Notes under the pieces: model-generated
Told to the model about the DNA's origin: nothing
Database searches by the model: none
The model's input: the letters and a program-made list of their open reading frames with translations, nothing else
From: an uncultured Ruminococcus sp.
Lineage (GTDB): Bacteria > Bacillota > Clostridia > Oscillospirales > CAG-272
Direction: 5' to 3'
NCBI GenBank assembly: GCA_902797125.1
Contig: CADBRS010000177.1
Location: forward strand, 1 to 33,880
DNA length: 33,880 nt
Part shown: piece by piece, positions 7,455-14,184 of the stretch
Numbering within the stretch: the first letter of the stretch is position 1
Layout of the letters: each line of letters opens with the position of its first letter
Position numbers and translations under genes: made by a program

Positions 7455-7901
7455 TTAGACCTCCTCTACCGTTCCGCCAGCCTTTTCAATCTTCTCCTTA
7501 GCCGCAGCAGAAAACTTTTCAGCTCTCACAGTCAGGGCTACCGTCAGTTCGCCGTTGCCCAGAATTTTGATACCGTCAAGTTGTTTCTTAACGATGCCTT
7601 TTTCCTTCAGAGCTTCCAAGTCAACTACGGACCCATTTTCAAAAACTGAAAGTGATCCAACATTTACAGTTGCATAAGTGGTCGCAAATTTGTTGTGGAA
7701 GCCTCTCTTCGGCAGTTTGCGGTAAAGCGGAAGCTGACCGCCTTCGAAACCGGGTCTGACACCGCCGCCGGAGCGAGCGTTCTGACCTTTGTGGCCTTTG
7801 CCTGCCGTTTTTCCGTTGCCGGAACCGGGGCCTCTGCCTTTACGCCATGCTTTCTGAGCAGAACCTTCAGCAGGAGTCAAATCATTCAAAAGTAATGACA
7901 T
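7455..7901 (-). CDS. rplO: 50S ribosomal protein L15
   Basis: L15 of the large subunit, 148 residues, the standard length. The ATG at 7901 has GGAGG eight bases upstream; an open stretch further upstream is not needed. The Gly/Lys/Arg-rich N-terminal tail (KGRGPGSGNGKTAGKGHKG, then GGGVRPGFEGGQLPLYRKLPKRGF) runs into the ribosome core. The globular domain follows, with LGNGELTVALTVRAEKFSAAAKEKIEKAGG at the end. It lies between rpmD and secY, its usual place. Confidence 0.98.
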   Translation of the reverse strand: MSLLLNDLTPAEGSAQKAWRKGRGPGSGNGKTAGKGHKGQNARSGGGVRPGFEGGQLPLYRKLPKRGFHNKFATTYATVNVGSLSVFENGSVVDLEALKEKGIVKKQLDGIKILGNGELTVALTVRAEKFSAAAKEKIEKAGGTVEEV

Positions 7902-7914
7902 TTCAGGCACCTCC

Positions 7915-8100
7915 TTATGCATTTTCTTCAACCGTCTCAACCTTGACCAGGTGAGCCAGTACGCGAATCTTGCCGGCGATATCCGGTGTATTGTTCAAAA
8001 CAACGGAATGGCCGATGCGAGCAAGTCCGAGGGCTTTGGCGGTAGCGACCGTTTTCGGCTTGGCGCCAATCAAACTCTTGACGAGTGTAATCTTTACCAT
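7915..8100 (-). CDS. rpmD: 50S ribosomal protein L30
   Basis: L30 of the large subunit, 61 residues, the normal short bacterial form. The sequence begins MVKITLVKSLIGAKPKTVATAKALGL and contains IGHSVVLNNTPDIAGKI, matching the family pattern (SxIG, then a turn, then a V-x-x-x-D/N-T-P-x-x-x-G-M/K-I block). It lies 11 bases after rpsE and 13 before rplO, with a GGAGG site. Confidence 0.97.
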   Translation of the reverse strand: MVKITLVKSLIGAKPKTVATAKALGLARIGHSVVLNNTPDIAGKIRVLAHLVKVETVEENA

Positions 8101-8111
8101 AACGCGCCTCC

Positions 8112-8615
8112 TTAACCTTTGACCTGCTCAACGGAAATACCGCGGATAGCGGCAACTTCCTCAACGTTGCGCAGTTCTTTCAAACCTTCAATCGTGGCTT
8201 TCACCACGTTTGTCGGGTTGGTAGAACGCAAGCATTTAGCACGGATATTGGAAATACCGGCCAAATCCAGAATCATTCTGACCTTGTTCCCTGCGATAAC
8301 ACCGGTACCTTCTGCAGCCGGCTTCAGCATAACGCGGCCTGCGCCGTATTCGCCGATGACTTCGTGCGGAATGGTGGTGCCCTTCAGGGACACGGTGATC
8401 ATATTTTTCTTCGCGTCTTCGATTCCTTTGCGGATCGCTTCGGGAACCTCGGCAGCCTTGCCCAGGCCTACACCGACATGACCGTTTTTATCACCTACGA
8501 CCATGATCGCTGCGAAACGAGCCACACGGCCACCTTTGACGGTCTTGGAAACACGATTCAGCGCAACGAGTTGCTCTTCAAGTTCAACTCCAGTTGAGTC
8601 AAATTTTTTAGACAT
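8112..8615 (-). CDS. rpsE: 30S ribosomal protein S5
   Basis: S5 of the small subunit; it takes part in decoding fidelity and in mRNA unwinding. It has 167 residues from the ATG at 8615, which has GGAGG seven bases upstream. The N-terminal double-stranded-RNA-binding-like domain contains EQLVALNRVSKTVKGGRVARFAA and VVGDKNGHVGVGLGKA. The C-terminal domain contains LKPAAEGTGVIAGNKVRMILDLAGISNIRAKCLRSTNP, with typical spacing. It is preceded by a 73-base gap holding a hairpin that overlaps the end of rplR. Confidence 0.98.
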   Translation of the reverse strand: MSKKFDSTGVELEEQLVALNRVSKTVKGGRVARFAAIMVVGDKNGHVGVGLGKAAEVPEAIRKGIEDAKKNMITVSLKGTTIPHEVIGEYGAGRVMLKPAAEGTGVIAGNKVRMILDLAGISNIRAKCLRSTNPTNVVKATIEGLKELRNVEEVAAIRGISVEQVKG

Positions 8616-8671
8616 GTGTTTTCCTCCAATATTTTTGTCCAATTAACAAATTGAACAGTGTACAAACCGGA

Positions 8672-8692
8672 CTGACTGCAAAATGCAATCAG
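8672..8692 (-). other. Hairpin overlapping the rplR stop codon
   Basis: A 9-bp stem with one G-U pair (8672-8680 with 8684-8692) closes a three-base loop at the end of rplR, in the 73-base gap before rpsE. There is no U-tract after it on the minus strand, so full termination is unlikely. It may be an mRNA processing or stability element. Confidence 0.4.
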
Positions 8693-9048
8693 AACTTCAG
8701 CCCACCCTCACGGGCAGCTGCAGCCAACTCCGATACACGGCCGTGAAAGAGATAGCCGCCACGGTCGAAAACGACCTCGGTGATACCTGCTTCAAGTGCC
8801 TTTTCGGCAATTTTTTTGCCAACGAATTTTGCTGCTTCTTTGTTTCCGCCGTTTCCGTCAAAGCCGGATCCGTATGTGGAAGCCGAAACAAGAGTAACAC
8901 CTTTTTCGTCATCAATGATCTGAGCAGAGATGTTCGCATTGGAGCGGTAAACCGCCAGGCGAGGACGGGCAGAAGTACCCGAAATCTTTGCTCTGACTCT
9001 CTTATGTCTCTTCAGACGAGCTTGATTACTGTCTTTTCTAGAAACCAT
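8689..9048 (-). CDS. rplR: 50S ribosomal protein L18
   Basis: L18 binds 5S rRNA together with L5 and L25 in the central protuberance. It has 119 residues, normal for bacteria. Family blocks include the basic N-terminus RLKRHKRVRAKISGT, RPRLAVYRSNANISAQIIDD, and the C-terminal EVVFDRGGYLFHGRVSELAAAAREGGLKF. It lies 20 bases after rplF with a GGAG-type site before the ATG. Confidence 0.98.
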   Translation of the reverse strand: MVSRKDSNQARLKRHKRVRAKISGTSARPRLAVYRSNANISAQIIDDEKGVTLVSASTYGSGFDGNGGNKEAAKFVGKKIAEKALEAGITEVVFDRGGYLFHGRVSELAAAAREGGLKF

Positions 9049-9068
9049 ATCTGTTCCACTCCTTTCAA

Positions 9069-9680
9069 TTACTTACCGGTCTTGCCGGCCTTGCGGCGAA
9101 TCCGCTCACCCTGATACTGAATACCTTTACCATGGTAAGGTTCAGGCGGCCTCTTGCTGCGGATCACAGCAGCAACCTGCCCTACGGCCTGTTTGTCAGC
9201 GCCTTTGACGACGATCGTCGGATCGGCAGCCTGCTCAAGCACTTCCAGCTTAATGCCTTCCGGAGCTTTGATGCAGTATTTTTCCTGCGGAACCATCTCA
9301 TCGCCCTTACCTTTGACAAGGGAGTATCCGACATAAAGCATCACAACGTCTCCGCGTTTGACGGCCTTATAACCGACACCTTTGATGATCAAGGTTTTCT
9401 GGAAACCTTCGGAAACACCGACAACCATGTTGTGCAGGAGTGCACGGGAAAGACCATGCAGTCTCTTTGCTTCCGGGTCTTCAGTTTCTTTGCCTTCTGC
9501 GTCCAAAGGACGTTCCAGCTTGATTTGTTTTGCGTCTGCATCATAATTGATCGAGATACGCTGATCAAATGTACGAGTCAGAGTGCCGACGCTACCGGAA
9601 ACCGTCACGACGTTGCCGTCTGCGATCTCAACTTTAACGCCTGCAGGGACTGCAATAGGAGCTCTACCAATTCTTGACAT
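9069..9680 (-). CDS. rplF: 50S ribosomal protein L6, with expanded loops
   Basis: L6 of the large subunit, near the sarcin-ricin loop. The start MSRIGRAPIAVPAGV and the C-terminal RSKRPPEPYHGKGIQYQGERIRRKAGKTGK are classic. At 203 residues it exceeds the usual 176-182. The extra residues lie in two places: a charged stretch near residues 57-71, before AKRLHGLSRALLHNMVVGVSEGF, and a loop near 122-135 (KGKGDEMVPQ). Both lie outside the conserved C-terminal RNA-binding block. It is preceded by a GGAGG site and lies 14 bases after rpsH. Confidence 0.97.
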   Translation of the reverse strand: MSRIGRAPIAVPAGVKVEIADGNVVTVSGSVGTLTRTFDQRISINYDADAKQIKLERPLDAEGKETEDPEAKRLHGLSRALLHNMVVGVSEGFQKTLIIKGVGYKAVKRGDVVMLYVGYSLVKGKGDEMVPQEKYCIKAPEGIKLEVLEQAADPTIVVKGADKQAVGQVAAVIRSKRPPEPYHGKGIQYQGERIRRKAGKTGK

Positions 9681-9694
9681 GCTTCAACCTCCTA

Positions 9695-10093
9695 TTACCA
9701 AACGAACGCAAGAACTTCACCGCCAACATTTTCACGGCGAGCCTTTTTATCCGTCATAATTCCCTTGGATGTAGAAACAATGGCAATACCCATGCCGTTC
9801 ATGACCTTAGGCATATCTTCGCATCCGGCGTAAATTCTCAGACCCGGACGGGAAACACGCTTGATGCCACGAATGACGCGCTGTTTGTTTGCCGTATATT
9901 TCAGTGTGATGCGGATCACACCCTGTTTTGTTTCATCCACTACTTCGTAGCCTTTGATATAACCTTCTTCAACCAGAATGTCTGCGATGGCCTTTTTCAT
10001 GTTGGAAGCCGGAACATCAACAGTTGCATGCTTTGCGCTGCTTGCATTTCTGATTCTTGTAAGCATATCTGCTATAACATCAGACATTTGCAT
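9695..10093 (-). CDS. rpsH: 30S ribosomal protein S8
   Basis: S8, a primary 16S rRNA-binding protein of the 30S body; in E. coli it is also the repressor of the spc operon. It has 132 residues, the usual length. The family sequence is clear: SDVIADMLTRIRNASSAKHATVDVPASNMKKAIADIL, then GLRIYAGCEDMPKVMNGMGIAIVSTSKGIMTDKKARRENVGGEVLAFVW. It follows an unusually long gap of 127 bases after rpsN, which contains hairpins and may be a control region. A GGAGG site lies before the ATG. Confidence 0.98.
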   Translation of the reverse strand: MQMSDVIADMLTRIRNASSAKHATVDVPASNMKKAIADILVEEGYIKGYEVVDETKQGVIRITLKYTANKQRVIRGIKRVSRPGLRIYAGCEDMPKVMNGMGIAIVSTSKGIMTDKKARRENVGGEVLAFVW

Positions 10094-10220
10094 AGTTTTA
10101 ATCCTCCTTATGCAAGTTAAATATTCTTGCTGCCGCTAAAAAGCGGCGGCCAGCCGGCGGTTAAGAATTCTTCCTACCGACCGTTGGGGGAACGATTGAA
10201 CATCCAATCGCTGGCGGACA
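10094..10220 (-). promoter_or_regulatory. Structured 127-base spacer between rpsN and rpsH
   Basis: Genes next to it are separated by 1-25 bases, so this gap stands out. It holds a 6-bp GCCGCT/AGCGGC stem with a four-base loop (about 10133-10148), a GATTG/CAATC stem (about 10195-10210), and a GC-rich stretch between them. There is no reading frame with a ribosome site. S8-type feedback control is possible but only inferred. Confidence 0.4.
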
Positions 10221-10406
10221 TCACCAGGATGCTTTTCTAACACCCGGGATTTCACCCTTATAAGCCAATTCGCGGAAGCAGATACGGCAGATCCCGTACT
10301 TGCGCAGATACGCATGGGGACGGCCGCAAATCTTGCAGCGGTTGTAGCGTCTTGTTGAGAACTTCTGCGGACCCTGCTGCTTCAAAATCATTGCTTTTTT
10401 AGCCAT
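10221..10406 (-). CDS. rpsN: 30S ribosomal protein S14, zinc type (type Z)
   Basis: S14 of the 30S head, short zinc-binding form of 61 residues, common in Gram-positive bacteria. The ligands C24, C27, C40 and C43 form a C-x2-C-x12-C-x2-C site. The C-terminal RICFRELAYKGEIPGVRKASW is the family signature. The ATG at 10406 is chosen because GGAGG lies just upstream; an open extension upstream overlaps rplE. It lies 16 bases after rplE and is followed by the long spacer before rpsH. Confidence 0.98.
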   Translation of the reverse strand: MAKKAMILKQQGPQKFSTRRYNRCKICGRPHAYLRKYGICRICFRELAYKGEIPGVRKASW

Positions 10407-10422
10407 AATCGGTATTCCTCCA

Positions 10423-10965
10423 TCACTCAGCAAACGGAGCGCCGAACAGTTTCAGCATCTCTCTTGCTTCATCATCGTTAACAGCTGTCGTTACGAAACA
10501 GATATCCATGCCGCGAATCTTTTCGACTTTGTCGTAATCGATTTCGGGGAAGATCAACTGTTCCTTCAGACCCAGTGCGTAATTTCCGCGTCCGTCAAAA
10601 GCATTCGGATTGATGCCCTTGAAGTCACGTACGCGCGGCAGTGCGAAGTTAAAGAGACGATCCATAAATTCGTACATTCTGTCGCCGCGGAGAGTAACCT
10701 TGGCACCGATCTTCATTCCTTCACGGAGTTTGAAGTTCGCAACGGATTTCCGAGCTGTTGTGGGAACTGCTTTCTGGCCGGCGATCATTGTGATATCCGC
10801 AAGAACCGCATCCAGCGCTTTGGAGTTTTCTTTAGCGTCACCGACACCGACATTGATAACGATTTTGTTCAATCTCGGAATCTGCATAACGCTCTTGTAA
10901 TTGTATTTTGCCATGAGTGCCGGAGCAATCTCGGCATTGTATTTCTCTTTTAATCTTGCTGCCAT
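10423..10965 (-). CDS. rplE: 50S ribosomal protein L5
   Basis: L5 binds 5S rRNA and forms a bridge to S13. It has 180 residues from the ATG at 10965 (AAGGAG upstream), the standard length. Recognisable blocks are ARLKEKYNAEIAPALM, IPRLNKIVINVGVGDA, the central ITMIAGQKAVPTTARKSVANFKLREGM, and the C-terminal RDFKGINPNAFDGRGNYALGLKEQ. It lies 14 bases after rplX in the usual order. Confidence 0.98.
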   Translation of the reverse strand: MAARLKEKYNAEIAPALMAKYNYKSVMQIPRLNKIVINVGVGDAKENSKALDAVLADITMIAGQKAVPTTARKSVANFKLREGMKIGAKVTLRGDRMYEFMDRLFNFALPRVRDFKGINPNAFDGRGNYALGLKEQLIFPEIDYDKVEKIRGMDICFVTTAVNDDEAREMLKLFGAPFAE

Positions 10966-10979
10966 GATTGTCTCCTTTC

Positions 10980-11297
10980 TCACAGTTCAGTACCGCAATG
11001 TACGCAAACACGGACTTTTTTGCCATTGGACTTAACAACGTTCTTCGTCCTGACGCCTTTTCCGCATTTTGAGCAATACAGAGCAACTTTGGATGCATAG
11101 ATGGCACCCTCTGCCTCGATGATACCGCCGGCTTCGCCCTGACGGCGAGGTTTCACATGCTTCTTGATCATGTGAACGCCTTTAACAATTACTTTTCCTT
11201 CAGAGGGAGAAGTAGCGATGACTTCACCCTGAACGCCCTTTTCATCTCCGGAAAGGACAATAACGTTATCACCTTTTTTGATATGAAGTTTAGCCAT
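10980..11297 (-). CDS. rplX: 50S ribosomal protein L24, with a C-terminal zinc-ribbon pattern
   Basis: L24, an early assembly initiator of the large subunit. It has 105 residues. The KOW motif is at the N-terminus (HIKKGDNVIVLSGDEKGVQGEVI), followed by GVHMIKKHVKPRRQGEAGGI. The C-terminal region carries two cysteine pairs, C75/C78 and C98/C101, in a zinc-ribbon-like arrangement (CSKCGK and CVHCG). This form is common in Gram-positive L24. It lies 13 bases after rplN. Confidence 0.97.
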   Translation of the reverse strand: MAKLHIKKGDNVIVLSGDEKGVQGEVIATSPSEGKVIVKGVHMIKKHVKPRRQGEAGGIIEAEGAIYASKVALYCSKCGKGVRTKNVVKSNGKKVRVCVHCGTEL

Positions 11298-11310
11298 TGT
11301 CTATTCCTCC

Positions 11311-11679
11311 TCAGAGTACTTCGGGAGCCAAAGACAAAATCTTCAGGAACTGTTTTTCACGCAATTCACGAGCCACAGGCCCAAAAATACGCGTCCCTGT
11401 CGGGGTCTTGTCTTCTTTTACGATAACTGCTGCGTTTTCGTCAAATTTGATATATGTTCCGTCACCGCGCTTGATACCATGCGCCGTGCGGACAACTACA
11501 GCTTTAACAACGTCGCCTTTCTTAACAACGCCTCCGGGGATGGCCTTCTTGACTGAGCAGACCACGATATCGCCAACGTTGGCATATCTGCGGCCTGTAC
11601 CGCCCAGAACACGAATGCACATCAGCTCTTTGGCACCGGTGTTGTCAGCGACCTTCATCAGTGTTTGTTGCTGAATCAT
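11311..11679 (-). CDS. rplN: 50S ribosomal protein L14
   Basis: L14 of the large subunit, part of the interface bridge and the docking site of the silencing factor RsfS. It has 122 residues, the universal length. The start MIQQQTLMKVADNTGAKELMCIRVLGG and the C-terminal TRIFGPVARELREKQFLKILSLAPEVL are near-identical to the family consensus. It follows rpsQ after a 66-base gap that contains a small hairpin, and has AGGAGG before the ATG. Confidence 0.98.
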   Translation of the reverse strand: MIQQQTLMKVADNTGAKELMCIRVLGGTGRRYANVGDIVVCSVKKAIPGGVVKKGDVVKAVVVRTAHGIKRGDGTYIKFDENAAVIVKEDKTPTGTRIFGPVARELREKQFLKILSLAPEVL

Positions 11680-11699
11680 ATGTTTCCTCCTACTGTTTC

Positions 11700-11717
11700 A
11701 GTACGCTTCGACGTACT
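11700..11717 (-). other. Small hairpin in the rpsQ-rplN gap
   Basis: A 6-bp stem AGTACG/CGTACT (11700-11705 with 11712-11717) closes a six-base loop shortly before the rplN ribosome site. There is no U-tract. It may affect rplN translation or mRNA decay. Confidence 0.3.
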
Positions 11718-11745
11718 TACTATTCGTGATTCAAATTCAGTTAAA

Positions 11746-12000
11746 TTATTTCGCCTTTTCGATAATGCGAACCAGTCTCCATCTCTTTGTTTTGGAGAGC
11801 GGGCGGGTTTCCATTATCTCGACTTTATCACCGATACCACATTCGTTATTGTCGTCCTGTGCATGGACCTTCAATGTGCGCTTGATAATTTTGCCGAAAG
11901 CGGGATGCTTGACGTTATCTTCGATGGAGACAACAATGGTCTTGTCCATTTTGTTGCTGGAAACAATACCAACTCTGGTTTTTCTCAATGCTCTTTCCAT
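11746..12000 (-). CDS. rpsQ: 30S ribosomal protein S17
   Basis: S17, an early 16S rRNA-binding OB-fold protein. It has 84 residues, the usual size. The sequence shows the family start RALRKTRVGIVSSNKMDKTIVVSIE, then KRTLKVHAQDDNNECGIGDKVEIMETRPLSKTKRWRLVRIIEKAK. It lies two bases after rpmC, and a 66-base gap follows before rplN. Confidence 0.98.
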   Translation of the reverse strand: MERALRKTRVGIVSSNKMDKTIVVSIEDNVKHPAFGKIIKRTLKVHAQDDNNECGIGDKVEIMETRPLSKTKRWRLVRIIEKAK

Positions 12001-12002
12001 GA

Positions 12003-12203
12003 TTATGCCTCCTCGTTGTATTTCTTCTGCTGAAGAACGGTCATAACGCGAGCGATATCCTTCTTTACATCATTGAGCACGTGCGGGTTGTCCAGCTGAT
12101 TGGTGGTATGCTGAAAACGAAGATTGAACAACTCTGTTTTCAGATCCTTCAGCTTTTCTTCCAAAGCATCAACGCTCATCCGATTCAATTCAGATGCTTT
12201 CAT
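12003..12203 (-). CDS. rpmC: 50S ribosomal protein L29
   Basis: L29 of the large subunit, at the peptide exit where trigger factor and SRP dock. It has 66 residues, the normal length. The family hairpin is visible: MKASELNRMSVDALEEKLKDLKTELFNLRFQ, then QLDNPHVLNDVKKDIARVMTVLQQKK. It lies three bases after rplP and two bases before rpsQ, so the three genes are tightly coupled. Confidence 0.97.
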   Translation of the reverse strand: MKASELNRMSVDALEEKLKDLKTELFNLRFQHTTNQLDNPHVLNDVKKDIARVMTVLQQKKYNEEA

Positions 12204-12206
12204 GTT

Positions 12207-12635
12207 TTACACCTCCTCAGCAGTTTCTGCCGTCTTGGCAACAAACTTGCTCTTGATGGGCAGTTTGTGGCCGGCAAGACGCATAGCCTCTCTGGCAGTT
12301 GCTTCGTCGACACCATCCATTTCGAACATGATGCGACCCGGTTTGACGACTGCTACCCAATAGGAAACGGCACCTTTACCGGAACCCATACGAGTGTCGG
12401 CCGGTTTTTCCGTAATCGGCTTATCCGGGAACAGTTTGATCCAAACCTGACCACCACGTTTGATGTAACGTGTCATTGCAATACGGGCTGCTTCAATCTG
12501 GTTGGCTGTGATCCAAGCGGGTTCAAGAGCCATAAGACCGTAGGCACCATTCGTAATCGTATTGCCACGGGAAGCCTTGCCCTTCATTCTACCGCGCTGA
12601 ACACGGCGGAACTTAACTCTTTTTGGCATTAACAT
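12207..12635 (-). CDS. rplP: 50S ribosomal protein L16
   Basis: L16 of the large subunit, close to the A site. It has 142 residues. The sequence begins MLMPKRVKFRRVQRGRMKGKASRGN and contains WIKLFPDKPITEKPADTRMGSGKG and RIMFEMDGVDEATAREAMRLAGHKLPIKSKFV, all family hallmarks. The first ATG (12635) is used because GGAGG lies nine bases away; the second ATG would be 15 away. The start overlaps the rpsC stop by one base (TAATG). Confidence 0.98.
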   Translation of the reverse strand: MLMPKRVKFRRVQRGRMKGKASRGNTITNGAYGLMALEPAWITANQIEAARIAMTRYIKRGGQVWIKLFPDKPITEKPADTRMGSGKGAVSYWVAVVKPGRIMFEMDGVDEATAREAMRLAGHKLPIKSKFVAKTAETAEEV

Positions 12636-13510
12636 TACTTTGTACCTCCATCTTTAGGAGCCCCTTCTCTGGGTGCTCTTGCCGGACGATCTCCAGTCGG
12701 GCGATTCTGACGGGGCGGTCTGTTTTCATTGTTGAAACGTCTGCCGCCGTCTTTGTTGAAAGATCCGCCGTTTCTGCGATCGCCGTTGCGATCACCGTTG
12801 CGGCCGCCCTTGCGGTCTTTGTGCTGGCTTCCGGGTCTGTTTACTTCACGAAGAACTTCTCCGCTTGCATAGATCCAAACCTTAACGCCGATGCGACCGT
12901 AGGTCGTAGCTGCTTCTGCAAGTCCGTAATCGATATCTGCACGGAGCGTCTGCAGCGGGATGGTCCCTTCGTGATAATGCTCACTTCTGGAAATTTCAAC
13001 GCCGCCCAAACGGCCGCCGCATGTGATCTTGATGCCCTTGGCACCCAGTCTCATGGTATTGCGGATAGCCATTTTCATGGCTTTACGGTATGTCACTCTG
13101 CGCTCCAACTGGCCTGCGATGTTCTCTGCAACCAGCTGTGCATTCAGATCCGGAGATCTGACTTCAACAACATCAAAAGCAACTCTTGCGCCGGGAACCA
13201 TTTTGGCCACAGCTTTTCTGTACTTTTCAATGTTGGAGCCGTCTTTACCGATGACAAAACCGGGTTTTGCGCAATGCAGGATCACTCTGATGAACTCAGT
13301 ATTCTTGCCTGCTTTTGCATCGTAAACGGTTTTGCGTTCGATCTCGATCTTCGGAACGCCTGCATCCTTCAATTCGGATTTCAGGAACGTTCTGATTTTT
13401 CTGTCAGACACAAGGGTATCACCGAACTTTTCGTCGGAAACGAACCATCTTGAGTCCCAATCTTTGATAACGCCAACACGCATGCCGTGCGGATTAACCT
13501 TTTGACCCAT
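12635..13510 (-). CDS. rpsC: 30S ribosomal protein S3, with a long basic C-terminal tail
   Basis: S3 lines the mRNA entry channel of the 30S subunit. The conserved part covers residues 1-222: GQKVNPHGMRVGVIKDWDSRWF at the start, the KH domain (about 60-110) with GFVIGKDGSNIEKYR, and the C-terminal domain with RAGKGIKI-type TMRLGAKGIKITCGGRLGG and YGRIGVKVWIYASGEVL. It continues for about 69 further residues rich in Arg, Asn, Gly, Asp and Pro, giving 291 against the usual 210-230. Longer basic tails are known in some lineages. It is disordered by composition and may bind RNA. It lies 14 bases after rplV. Confidence 0.97.
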   Translation of the reverse strand: MGQKVNPHGMRVGVIKDWDSRWFVSDEKFGDTLVSDRKIRTFLKSELKDAGVPKIEIERKTVYDAKAGKNTEFIRVILHCAKPGFVIGKDGSNIEKYRKAVAKMVPGARVAFDVVEVRSPDLNAQLVAENIAGQLERRVTYRKAMKMAIRNTMRLGAKGIKITCGGRLGGVEISRSEHYHEGTIPLQTLRADIDYGLAEAATTYGRIGVKVWIYASGEVLREVNRPGSQHKDRKGGRNGDRNGDRRNGGSFNKDGGRRFNNENRPPRQNRPTGDRPARAPREGAPKDGGTK

Positions 13511-13524
13511 AGTTCATACCCTCC

Positions 13525-13863
13525 TTACATTTCTTTCTCTGCAACAACCATCGTTACGTGGCTGGTGCGCTTTAAAATTCTGTCTGCGCTGCCTTTGGCA
13601 CGAGGCATGATTCTCTTCATGGTCGGGCCGGGGCAAACGAAACAGGTTTTCACATACAGATTCGTAGTATCCATATGGAAATTGTTCTCTGCATTCGCAA
13701 GAGCACTGTTCAGTAATTTGATCAGGTATTCGGAAGCACCGCGGGGGGTGTTCTTCAGAATAGCCATCGCCGTTTCTACATCCTTGCCTCTGATGAGATC
13801 GAGCACATACTGAACTTTTCTAGGGGAAATTCTGGCATGTCTAAGATATGCTGCTGCTTCCAT
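13525..13863 (-). CDS. rplV: 50S ribosomal protein L22
   Basis: L22 lines the peptide exit tunnel with L4; changes in its hairpin loop affect macrolide response in other bacteria. It has 112 residues, the standard length. The start EAAAYLRHARISPRKVQYVLDLIRGK, the central AMAILKNTPRGASEYLIKLLNSALANAENN, and the hairpin KTCFVCPGPTMKRIMPRAKGSADRILKRTSHVTMVV match the family. It lies 22 bases after rpsS. Confidence 0.98.
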   Translation of the reverse strand: MEAAAYLRHARISPRKVQYVLDLIRGKDVETAMAILKNTPRGASEYLIKLLNSALANAENNFHMDTTNLYVKTCFVCPGPTMKRIMPRAKGSADRILKRTSHVTMVVAEKEM

Positions 13864-13885
13864 ATTCTTCTGTGACTCCTCTCAA

Positions 13886-14170
13886 TTATTTACCGGATGT
13901 GTTGGACGTCTTGGATCCAGAATGTCCTTTGAACGTTCTGGTCAAAGCGAACTCACCGAGTTTGTGGCCGATCATATCTTCCGTAACAAAAACGGGAACG
14001 TGCTTTCTGCCATCATGTACAGCGATCGTGTGACCGACGAATTCAGGGAATATTGTGGAAGAACGAGACCATGTTTTAATGACTTTCTTCTCGTTTTTCT
14101 CATTCATTGCAACGATACGGTTGTAAAGCTTTTCCTCAACAAAAGGCGGCTTTTTAGTACTTCTACTCAT
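13886..14170 (-). CDS. rpsS: 30S ribosomal protein S19
   Basis: S19 of the 30S head, partner of S13. It has 94 residues, the normal length. The family blocks are SRSTKKPPFVEEKL, then IKTWSRSSTIFPEFVGHTIAVHDGRKHVPVFVTEDMIGHKLGEFALTRTFKGHS. It lies 14 bases after rplB, with GGAGGG before the ATG. Confidence 0.98.
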   Translation of the reverse strand: MSRSTKKPPFVEEKLYNRIVAMNEKNEKKVIKTWSRSSTIFPEFVGHTIAVHDGRKHVPVFVTEDMIGHKLGEFALTRTFKGHSGSKTSNTSGK

Positions 14171-14184
14171 TGATATTCCCTCCT

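Noticed and set aside
8672..8692. A terminator between rplR and rpsE
   Set aside because: The stem is good but no U-tract follows on the minus strand, and the essential spc genes continue downstream.
12623..13453. A 276-codon open frame antisense to rpsC
   Set aside because: It mirrors the S3 coding sequence; the Val/Ala/Ser-rich product is typical of an antisense shadow.
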